Shown one piece after another: positions 53,122-64,000 of a stretch of 64,000 nucleotides of DNA. Made by a program: the position numbers and the translations under genes. Source of the stretch: JANQIO01 sp043585095 (GTDB lineage: Bacteria > Pseudomonadota > Gammaproteobacteria > Pseudomonadales > Halieaceae); assembly GCA_043585095.1 (NCBI GenBank), contig CP121321.1, positions 496,001 through 560,000 of the forward strand. Reading direction: 5' to 3'. The notes below the pieces were generated by a model, which was given only the letters and a program-made list of their open reading frames with translations, had not been told where the DNA came from and did not search any database. How positions within the stretch are numbered: the stretch's first letter is position 1; every line of letters starts with the position of its first letter.

Positions 53122-54003
53122 ATGACGACAGATAAAGAAAATAACGGCGAAGACAAAAACGCCGGTGCCGATACCGAAAGCAAAGCCGATGCATCCACTG
53201 CGGACAGCCTGGCCAGCGAGCGCAGCTTTAGTCTGGATATCGACAGGCTGGTTGATGAGCATGAGGAAGAGGTTTCCGAGGGTGGGAAAACCATGCGCCG
53301 ACAAGGCGTTTACTTGCTACCTAACCTTTTCACCACGGCGGCTCTGTTCTCAGGCTTTTACGCAGTCATCGCAGCGATGCGGGCTGATTTTGAAGCCGCA
53401 TCCATAGCGATTTTTTTCGCCATGTTGTTCGATGGCCTCGATGGACGCATCGCGCGGCTGACTAATGCTTCCAGCAAATTTGGCGCCGAGTACGACAGTC
53501 TCTCCGACATGGTGTCTTTTGGTGTCGCGCCTGCCCTGGTGGTGTATAGCTGGGGGCTGTCAGGTCTGGGAAAGTTTGGCTGGTCAGTCGCCTTTATCTT
53601 TGCGGCCTGCGCTGCGCTGCGCCTGGCGCGCTTCAACACTCAAATAGAGGTGGCCGATCGCGCCTGGTTTACCGGACTGGCGAGCCCGCCCGCTGCGGCA
53701 GCGATCGCCGCTACGGTGTGGGTTTGCAATGACTCGGGGCTCATCGGGGCAAATATCCCCGTTGAAATCGCCGTAGCGGTGGCAATCATGACGGCGGCTC
53801 TAGGGATCCTGATGATAGCTAATGTTCCCTACTACAGTTTTAAAACTATCGACCTGCAAGGTCGAGTACCGTTCTTCATGGTGATTGTGGTTGTTTTCAT
53901 TTTCAGTCTGGTCACCGTTGATCCGCCTCGCGTGCTGCTGGTGGCGTCCTTGCTCTATGCCGCGTCAGGCCCTTTGTTTCTGCTGCGGCGTAAGAAGGCC
54001 TGA
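53122..54003 (+). CDS. pssA: CDP-diacylglycerol-serine O-phosphatidyltransferase
   Basis: A membrane enzyme that makes phosphatidylserine from CDP-diacylglycerol and serine. The 293-residue protein has the CDP-alcohol phosphotransferase motif with its aspartates (DGLDGRIARLTN, then GAEYDSLSD), about eight hydrophobic segments, and a charged low-complexity N-terminal extension of about 60 residues before the first membrane segment. The ATG at 53122 is taken as start; it has no clear ribosome site, which fits coupling to ilvY just upstream. It is the integral-membrane (B. subtilis-like) type, not the E. coli soluble PssA type. Confidence 0.9.
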   Translation: MTTDKENNGEDKNAGADTESKADASTADSLASERSFSLDIDRLVDEHEEEVSEGGKTMRRQGVYLLPNLFTTAALFSGFYAVIAAMRADFEAASIAIFFAMLFDGLDGRIARLTNASSKFGAEYDSLSDMVSFGVAPALVVYSWGLSGLGKFGWSVAFIFAACAALRLARFNTQIEVADRAWFTGLASPPAAAAIAATVWVCNDSGLIGANIPVEIAVAVAIMTAALGILMIANVPYYSFKTIDLQGRVPFFMVIVVVFIFSLVTVDPPRVLLVASLLYAASGPLFLLRRKKA

Positions 54004-54274
54004 TTCCTAGGCCTGCTGGTAGCGAACTTTTTCTGGTGTGCCGAATCAGCCAAGGCGACTTACAGGCTGTTTCTTTGCGAGACAAAGGATGCGTTAGTTG
54101 CCAGCTTGCCGCAGATTAAGAGCCGGGTAATCCGGTGCTTTCGCGCCGACAGTTTGGTGTCTGACAGGGCTGTTTTTACAGTTGGAGCGATTGTTCGCTG
54201 GCGTCGCAGGCCTGGCGCATTTTTGTAACTATTCCACGCTTGGAAAGAAACTGAAAACTTCTTGGTTTAAGCTC
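54004..54274. other. intergenic region before the rRNA promoter
   Basis: I see no gene here and no convincing terminator after pssA. The last 30 bases are A-rich (GAAAGAAACTGAAAACTT) and could serve as an UP element for the rRNA promoter. Confidence 0.5.
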
Positions 54275-54302
54275 TTGCGGAGCAAGCCTATCTGCGTATA
54301 AT
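54275..54302 (+). promoter_or_regulatory. rRNA operon promoter
   Basis: TTGCGG (54275-54280) and a perfect TATAAT (54297-54302) are separated by 16 bp, followed by the G/C-rich discriminator GCGCCTCC. An A-rich stretch lies just upstream. This fits a strong, ppGpp-sensitive rRNA promoter. The leader to 16S is about 415 bases, with no gene in it. Confidence 0.8.
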
Positions 54303-54551
54303 GCGCCTCCTCGGTTCGGGGGTAGCCCCGCGAGATGCTGCGGTCAGCAGGCGTTGATAAGACGCTTAAAGCACTGCAGGTCACGCGACAGGTTGCACAG
54401 AATATCGCACAGCACCGATCTCTAGAGTTTCTCGGAAGAGGGACTAGACTGATAAGGAGCGCGAGGGCTTTTAAGCCATTGGCGCGGGTGTTGTAGCGGC
54501 GCGAATTGAGGATATCCATGGTCCTGGCGGCGATGGAGTTATTTAACAAGA

Positions 54552-54577
54552 AGATAAAGACAGATGTGTGGGCACTT
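54552..54577 (+). other. 5' arm of the 16S rRNA processing stem
   Basis: AGATAAAGACAGATGTGTG (54552-54570) is the exact reverse complement of 56289-56307 beyond the 3' end of 16S. The pairing continues with CACTTG (54572-54577) and CAAGTG (56281-56286). The duplex brings both ends of the precursor together for RNase III. Confidence 0.85.
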
Positions 54578-54726
54578 GGTGCTGGGTAGGCATAACGACT
54601 ATTCAGACACAAGTGACTCATTGATTCATTGTAATTTTTGATTCGACGTGTCTGAGCCGAGTTTTGTAGGTGGGCGCTGGCAAAGCGTAAACCTACCTTC
54701 TTATCGAGAGATAGAAGTAAAAGATT

Positions 54727-56260
<1,534 letters not shown>

Positions 56261-56280
56261 AACGAGATGCTGACTGGCAT

Positions 56281-56307
56281 CAAGTGTTCACACATCTGTC
56301 TTTATCT
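56281..56307 (+). other. 3' arm of the 16S rRNA processing stem
   Basis: CACACATCTGTCTTTATCT (56289-56307) pairs perfectly over 19 bp with 54552-54570, and CAAGTG (56281-56286) with CACTTG at 54572-54577. It begins 21 bases after the mature 16S end. Confidence 0.85.
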
Positions 56308-56432
56308 AACCGGTTGCTGCGAAGCAAAGTAAAGCGCGGAAGCGAACTGCGCGTCTTAACCTTGCTGAAGTTTTTTGTACTGCCGCGACAGCGGGCTGTA
56401 TAGGGTGCTTTGGCTAAAGACCGAGCAAAAGC

Positions 56433-56509
<77 letters not shown>

Positions 56510-56622
56510 AATTGCCCTGCTCATCGTTGCGGACCCGCTCACGTATTGTTAATACGCTACGCGGATCCGCGCCTCGATCAGAACAATTTGGTGTGATTAG
56601 CTCCTTCAGCGTACTACGACAT

Positions 56623-56698
56623 GGGGCTATAGCTCAGCTGGGAGAGCGCTTCCCTTGCACGGAAGAGGTCTGCGGTTCGATCCCGCATAGCTCCACCA
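56623..56698 (+). tRNA. alaT: tRNA-Ala (TGC anticodon)
   Basis: A 76-base cloverleaf: GGGGCTA acceptor strand, TAGCTCAGCTGGGAGAGC D-arm, anticodon TGC at 56656-56658, GGTTCGATCCC T-arm, and an encoded CCA end. The 113-bp gap after tRNA-Ile contains a small hairpin (CGTATT-GTT-AATACG, 56532-56546). Confidence 0.98.
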
Positions 56699-57318
56699 TT
56701 CTTTTTATAAGACCGCCGCGGGCGCTTGATAAGACCGCCACCGTCGTTTGTGTGGGGTGGGTGTTGTTTGTTTTGTAGCAACGAGTTCAGACATGAGTGC
56801 TCGCGTAATGGCGAGCATTTTTGTCTGGTCTTAACGACCGGAAGTTCTTTAACAAGGTAGATTAAGCTGAGTTGAATGACCGGCATGGTGTTGTGATTGG
56901 CCTTCGGGCTGATGATGATGTTGTGCTGATCAACAACAGGGTCCTGCTGCGCAAGCTCCAGCGCGTGCGGTAGGGCCCAGAGTTCCTTAGGCCGGTGAGA
57001 GGGTTTATCTTTCTTACTGGTCTGAGTAATCGAAGTAACACTGTGACTTGAGCGTCACATCCGGCGAGTGGTTTGATGCGGTAATGAGTAGGGTGTCTAG
57101 TCGACGACCTGGTCAGAATTGAATCACTTAATTGCATCAATCTGGCGTCTGCTCAGACGCGGATTTTGAAAGCTGTTTTGTTTGCACGATTTACGCGAGT
57201 AAATGGTGTGGATGAAGGCCTTTTATGAGGCGCCCCTTAGCCGGGGTGGTGAGTAAGATGAAGGACAGATTGTTGTAGGTTTCTTGGCAGATGTAGGTTT
57301 TAAGACAGATGTTTTAAG
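56699..57318 (+). other. 16S-23S spacer between tRNA-Ala and 23S
   Basis: About 630 bases with no gene. It contains a boxA-like element (GTTCTTTAACA, 56844-56854) of the kind that recruits NusB-S10 for antitermination. I see no other conserved element. Confidence 0.6.
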
Positions 57319-57331
57319 ACCTAGGTTATAT

Positions 57332-57338
<7 letters not shown>
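57319..57338 (+). other. 5' arm of the 23S rRNA processing stem
   Basis: ACCTAGGTTATATGGTCAAG (57319-57338) pairs with 60236-60256 across the whole 23S gene, with one G-U pair. The arm includes the first bases of mature 23S. Confidence 0.8.
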
Positions 57339-60235
<2,897 letters not shown>

Positions 60236-60243
<8 letters not shown>

Positions 60244-60256
60244 TATAACTTAGGTT
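60236..60256 (+). other. 3' arm of the 23S rRNA processing stem
   Basis: CTTGACCATATAACTTAGG pairs with 57319-57338. It spans the 3' end of mature 23S and the first spacer bases. Confidence 0.8.
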
Positions 60257-60475
60257 GAGAGGTGTTTGTTGGAGACAGCAGGCACGTCATCAAGAAACCT
60301 CGGATGTATGCTCAGGTCACAAGTTACTTTAAAGTGACTGCGGTAGTAGCTCGAAGCAATTTGAGTGAACCCGTGCAACTCAGCCTAACTGCTCTAAAGG
60401 CAGGATCTACCACCCTATTTGTTGTTGTGCCGCAGTTCAGACGGACGTAAGACAGACGCACACGACAAGCCAGTT

Positions 60476-60593
60476 TGCCTGGCGACCATAGAGCATTGGA
60501 ACCACCTGAATCCATTCCGAACTCAGTAGTGAAACGTATTAGCGGCGATGGTAGTGTGGGGTTTCCCCATGTGAGAGTAGGTCATCGCCAGGC
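60476..60593 (+). rRNA. rrf: 5S ribosomal RNA
   Basis: About 118 bases from TGCCTGGCGACCATAG to CATCGCCAGGC, whose ends pair to form helix I. The internal motif CCGAACTCAGTAGTGAAAC is typical. Ends are approximate. The terminator follows directly. Confidence 0.95.
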
Positions 60594-60604
60594 TTTGAAC
60601 ACCG

Positions 60605-60636
60605 GCCCCTGTAGCACACGCTGCAGGGGCTTTTTT
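60605..60636 (+). terminator. rRNA operon terminator
   Basis: GCCCCTGTAG (60605-60614) pairs with CTGCAGGGGC (60621-60630), with one G-U pair, followed by six T. It works for the plus strand only. The 3' end of the convergent SDR gene lies 12 bp further on. Confidence 0.9.
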
Positions 60637-60647
60637 GTGGCCGGGAT

Positions 60648-61484
60648 TTACAGTAGTAACGAGGGGTTGTCCAAAAAGTTGAGTTCGCGAGCAATGGCGG
60701 GCAGATGTAACACGCCATCCTCTAGCCATTCGTCCTTAGCGCCATGTTGGCTCAGCCAGGCGATAACCTCTGCCACCGCAACAGCGGCACAAGGTTTGGC
60801 GTATTTGAGCACGGCTTTGTCGATGCCCGCCTGCTTCATCACCTCGGTGACCACTGTGCCAGGCTCTGTATTAAACACTTGAATGCCTGAATCGCCATGT
60901 TCGGCGCGCAGACAGCCGGCCATTCGTCCCAATGCAGCTTTCGAAGAGCCGTATGCAAAACCCCAGCCGCCAGCGTCGGGTGGAGCCTGCGGGTCGCTAT
61001 ACGCAGTCGCGGACAGCATATTGATAATGATTCCGCCGCCTTGCTTCTGCATATGGGGAATCACCTCCTGTACAAGCGCGAGAGGAGAGAAAATGTTTGC
61101 CTGATAGATGGCTTCACACTGTTCTCGCGTCAGGTCCATTATGGATTCCATGTTCCCCGTGCCCTGAAACGTAGCGTTATTGAACATCAGGTCGACGCGA
61201 CCGTATTGATCCAGAGTTTTTCGCAGCGCAGCGACAGTAGCGTCTTGATCGAGGATGTCAGCTTGCAGGCACAACGCTTGCCTTCCCAAGGTTTTTACTT
61301 TTGCGGCGGTTGCCTCTAGAGATCCGGGCAGTGGGGCCAGAATGCCATTGTGGTCGTGGACGTCACCGTCTTGTAGGCTGCGGGCTGTGATCGCGACATC
61401 GTAGCCTTCTCTTGCCAATGCGACAGCGGTTTCTGCGCCGATTCCCCGGCTCGCGCCCGTGATAAATGCAACAGGATTGCTCAT
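60648..61484 (-). CDS. short-chain dehydrogenase/reductase
   Basis: A classical SDR oxidoreductase of 278 residues. The cofactor motif TGASRGIG is at residues 9-16, NNAT replaces the usual NNAG near residue 98, and the catalytic YGSSK (YxxxK) is near residue 178 with INMLSAT upstream carrying the serine. A short insert (DGDVHDHNGILAPLPGS) lies after the second strand, between cofactor-binding elements. The substrate is not readable. It converges on the rRNA operon and no terminator of its own is seen. Confidence 0.88.
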   Translation of the reverse strand: MSNPVAFITGASRGIGAETAVALAREGYDVAITARSLQDGDVHDHNGILAPLPGSLEATAAKVKTLGRQALCLQADILDQDATVAALRKTLDQYGRVDLMFNNATFQGTGNMESIMDLTREQCEAIYQANIFSPLALVQEVIPHMQKQGGGIIINMLSATAYSDPQAPPDAGGWGFAYGSSKAALGRMAGCLRAEHGDSGIQVFNTEPGTVVTEVMKQAGIDKAVLKYAKPCAAVAVAEVIAWLSQHGAKDEWLEDGVLHLPAIARELNFLDNPSLLL

Positions 61485-61906
61485 GTATTACTCGCTCCCT
61501 TCAAGTAGTGAAAGCAGAGGGCAGTTTCAGTGTTTTGCGCTACAAGGGCATGCCTGAACAGCGCGTTCCCCCTATAGGCCATAGACTGCACAACTGAAAC
61601 CGATATGGATACCCAATTTGGTCTGGCACGATACCTCACTTCGGATGGGCTCCCTTCGAAATTTACATTCCTGTACCGCTAACGCTGCACGGCGCTTTTC
61701 TGTGGCTGGCAACGATGGCGCGACTGCAAACTGAAAGACTATTCCTTTTTTCGACTGATTCACTGTGGGTAGAATAAACGGAATATTGGGTAATGCGCTC
61801 GCGGGTCCGCCCGGCGGAGCTACACTGTGCGTTACAATTGATGAGCATAAAGTCCACAATCACTAGGTATAACAAATGCTCACAATAAGTCATCCTGGGC
61901 GGTCCG
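61485..61906. other. intergenic region between SDR and acyltransferase genes
   Basis: A 422-bp gap between divergent genes. It holds no convincing gene; a 95-codon minus-strand frame (61572-61859) has no recognisable domain. I could not find a promoter with good spacing for either gene. Confidence 0.5.
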
Positions 61907-63925
61907 ATGCGTAATGCTGTATACCAACCGGAAATAGATGGTCTGCGAGCTATCGCCGTCCTGGGTGTTCTACTCTTTCATTTACGGTTTGATCTTCTAC
62001 CCGGCGGCTTTGTAGGAGTAGATGTTTTTTTTGTGATCAGTGGTTTTTTGATTACTCGTTTAATTGCCGCAGAGTTCACAGAGTCAGGTAGTTTTAGTTT
62101 TTCCCACTTTTACATGCGCCGGGTGAAGCGCTTGTTTCCAGCACTTTTTGTAACACTGCTACTCACGCTTGTCGTTGGAGTTTTGGTGCTGCCAAGCGCC
62201 GCATTGGAGCGTCTGGGTCTATCAACAGTGCATTCTTTGCTGTCGATCTCCAATTTCTTCTTCTGGTCAGAAAGTGGCTATTTCGACGTCGCTGCATCAA
62301 GCAAACCTTTGCTGCATACCTGGTCCTTAAGCGTAGAAGAGCAGTTTTATCTCATTTGGCCAATTAGTCTGATTATTTTGCTGTCATTCTCTAGTCGGCT
62401 ACGTTGGCTCTCCCCCTCTCTGTTCATAGCCTGCTTCTTTGGAGCAAGCTTGTACGTAGCAGAGGCGTTCTACGCTGATGCCTCGACAGCAGTGTTTTTC
62501 CTCACGCCGTTTCGCGCCTATGAATTTATGCTTGGGGCTGCACTGGTATGGTTACCCTCTCTTCCCAAGGGACGACAGCTTCCATCTGAATTATTGCAGA
62601 TCCTGGGTCTGTCTTTGATTATCTATTCAATGCGCCACCTCACGACATCCTCTTCGTTTCCGGGTATGTCAGCATTGCCAGCGACTATAGGGGCCGCACT
62701 AAGCATATATGCTGCAGATGCAAGGTGGTCAGGCCTCCTGCTTAGAAACAAGGTTATGGTAAGCGTCGGCCTGATAAGTTACTCGCTGTACCTCGTTCAT
62801 TGGCCGCTAATCGTTTATTACGAATACTTGTCTAATACAATTGTGGGGCTGTCGAGCGGTTTACTGCTGGGTTTAAGCTCGCTGATAGCCGCCGCCGCTA
62901 TGTATCAGTTCGTAGAGAAACCGTTTCGCCGGAGAGCGTCTCAGAATAGTGCTTGGCTTAAACAACCATCTGCGGTCGGCCTCGTGGCATCCGTCTTACT
63001 CATATTATTGATCTACCCCGCAACCTTACTGATGGCCAGCGAGGGCTGGCCTGAAAGGCTGGACAACAGTCTGGCCGCAGAAATTAATACCAAGCAGGTG
63101 CCGAGCTACCAGACTTGGAAACTCATGAAGTCTTTGGAGCGTGCTGCTTTTAGAGGCGAAACTGGTCCCAATGTCCTGCTTGTTGGTGACTCGCAGGCAG
63201 CGGATTTTCTCAATATTCTAAGCCACGCTTCATTGAATCCAGCTATGCAAGTTAGCACCGTTACCGTCGACGTGTGGTGTGGTGCTCTGGTACTTCCGAA
63301 AGCTGATGAAGAAGCATACTTTCGCAGTAATAAGCGCGTGCAGGACCACAAAAACAGCGTCGGCATGCAGGGCCACTGCCGCGGCCAATGGAAACGTTGG
63401 TTAGCATCACCGTTATTACAGCGTGCTGACTACGTGGTGTTATCGAGCCTCTGGTATGACTACCAGCTTCCCTATCTGGAGGGCACTATCGAGGCGCTTG
63501 GAAGCGCAACGGATGCGGAGGTCCTGCTGGTAGGCAATAAGTCTTTGCCCTTGGACTCTCTGGAACTGGCTACGAGGTGTGGCCTGCTCTCGTTCGCGCT
63601 GCCCATAGACTGTGGAAGATCAATTGAAGCGATAAACCGGTTTGCCGCTAGATATTTGAAAAGTGGAATTAAGAACGACAACTCCGATTATCTCGCTACA
63701 AATACTGCGATGAAAGATATCGCCCAGTCTTCTGGTGCCTTGTTTATCGACCTATATACGGTGCTTTGCGGTAAAGAGTTGGCTTCCTGCACAGTTTTTG
63801 ATGAAGCCGGTACCGCCACCTTCAAGGATTATGCCCATGTAAATAAGTTCGGCGCACGCATCTTTGCGAACAGGTTGTCTGTTAACAGTACACTTCCCGA
63901 AGCCCTTTTGAGGTCTGGAGGCTAG
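61907..63925 (+). CDS. membrane acyltransferase with C-terminal SGNH domain (OafA/YrhL family)
   Basis: A 672-residue two-part protein. The first 370 residues are an acyltransferase-3 membrane domain: PEIDGLRAIAVLGVLLFHL at the start with the family motif, VDVFFVISGFLITRLI, and SWSLSVEEQFYLIWP, with about ten membrane segments. The last 260 residues look like a periplasmic SGNH hydrolase domain, with GDSQ at 427-430 and DYAH at 641-644 providing the serine and the aspartate/histidine. Such proteins move acyl groups, often acetyl, onto surface sugars such as O-antigen or peptidoglycan. The acceptor here is unknown; the ribosome site is weak. No neighbouring glycan gene is visible to the right. 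Confidence 0.87.
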   Translation: MRNAVYQPEIDGLRAIAVLGVLLFHLRFDLLPGGFVGVDVFFVISGFLITRLIAAEFTESGSFSFSHFYMRRVKRLFPALFVTLLLTLVVGVLVLPSAALERLGLSTVHSLLSISNFFFWSESGYFDVAASSKPLLHTWSLSVEEQFYLIWPISLIILLSFSSRLRWLSPSLFIACFFGASLYVAEAFYADASTAVFFLTPFRAYEFMLGAALVWLPSLPKGRQLPSELLQILGLSLIIYSMRHLTTSSSFPGMSALPATIGAALSIYAADARWSGLLLRNKVMVSVGLISYSLYLVHWPLIVYYEYLSNTIVGLSSGLLLGLSSLIAAAAMYQFVEKPFRRRASQNSAWLKQPSAVGLVASVLLILLIYPATLLMASEGWPERLDNSLAAEINTKQVPSYQTWKLMKSLERAAFRGETGPNVLLVGDSQAADFLNILSHASLNPAMQVSTVTVDVWCGALVLPKADEEAYFRSNKRVQDHKNSVGMQGHCRGQWKRWLASPLLQRADYVVLSSLWYDYQLPYLEGTIEALGSATDAEVLLVGNKSLPLDSLELATRCGLLSFALPIDCGRSIEAINRFAARYLKSGIKNDNSDYLATNTAMKDIAQSSGALFIDLYTVLCGKELASCTVFDEAGTATFKDYAHVNKFGARIFANRLSVNSTLPEALLRSGG

Positions 63926-64000
63926 TCGCTCCCAGAATCCGCCTGCAAGCTATTCTGCGCGGGGCGGGTGAAACCCTTTAACAAAGTAGAGCGTTCTGCC
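63926..64000. other. window end, no feature seen
   Basis: The last 75 bases contain no start of a gene that I can support and no terminator with a T run. Confidence 0.4.

Noticed and set aside
61572..61859. 95-codon minus-strand frame between SDR and acyltransferase
   Set aside because: No ribosome site, domain or hydrophobic pattern; composition is random. I could not support it as a gene.

Overview
This window is a chromosomal core segment of a gammaproteobacterium, and almost every gene in it is housekeeping. The 16S rRNA, the str/S10/spc/alpha ribosomal gene order, class II IlvC with divergent IlvY, and the FabA/FabB pair all point to that class. I lean towards a marine lineage such as the OM60/NOR5 (Halieaceae) group, but that is an inference from general resemblance, not a database result. 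No phage, insertion sequence, CRISPR array or integron is visible.

Layout. 1-6356: 3' half of rpoB, then rpoC and a terminator. 6478-11097: the str operon (rpsL, rpsG, fusA, tuf) behind a near-consensus promoter, ending in three stacked hairpins. 11079-15563: a 4.5-kb block that splits str from S10, holding a P2-type cation ATPase and a DUF501 protein (minus strand) and an alpha/beta hydrolase (plus strand). 15582-29683: an unbroken S10-spc-alpha supercluster (rpsJ to rplQ, with secY and rpoA), with its own promoters before rpsJ and rpsM and a strong terminator after rplQ. 29792-34911: uvrA, a YajR-like MFS transporter and ssb. 34953-37577: a reductase-like SDR and the molybdenum cofactor genes moaB and moeA. 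37562-39308: fabB and fabA (unsaturated fatty acid synthesis) on the minus strand. 39474-46108: sugar-nucleotide genes, manC-galU-manB on plus and pgi-tviB on minus, convergent. 46192-50468: ispB, divergent from rplU-rpmA, then obgE-proB. 50598-54003: ilvC, divergent ilvY, and pssA. 54275-60636: a complete rRNA operon (promoter, 16S, tRNA-Ile, tRNA-Ala, 23S, 5S, terminator) with visible RNase III processing stems. 60648-63925: an SDR oxidoreductase (minus) and a membrane acyltransferase with a C-terminal SGNH domain (plus).

How the parts work together. Transcription, ribosome building, protein export and translation factors dominate the first 30 kb and return at rplU/rpmA/obgE and the rRNA operon. 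The promoters of rpsL, rpsJ, rpsM and rplU share the same TAGAAT -10 hexamer, a 17-bp spacer and a G/C-rich discriminator, which suggests common growth-rate control. The middle block makes envelope precursors: GDP-mannose, UDP-glucose, a UDP-hexosaminuronate, unsaturated acyl chains, polyprenyl diphosphate and phosphatidylserine. The acyltransferase at the right edge could modify a surface glycan.

I did not find a convincing undescribed system. The points most worth a second look are the altered ion-site residues of the P-type ATPase, the hairpin stack behind tuf, the shared promoter architecture, the SDR-like protein without a visible YxxxK between ssb and moaB, and the convergent overlap of moeA and fabB.
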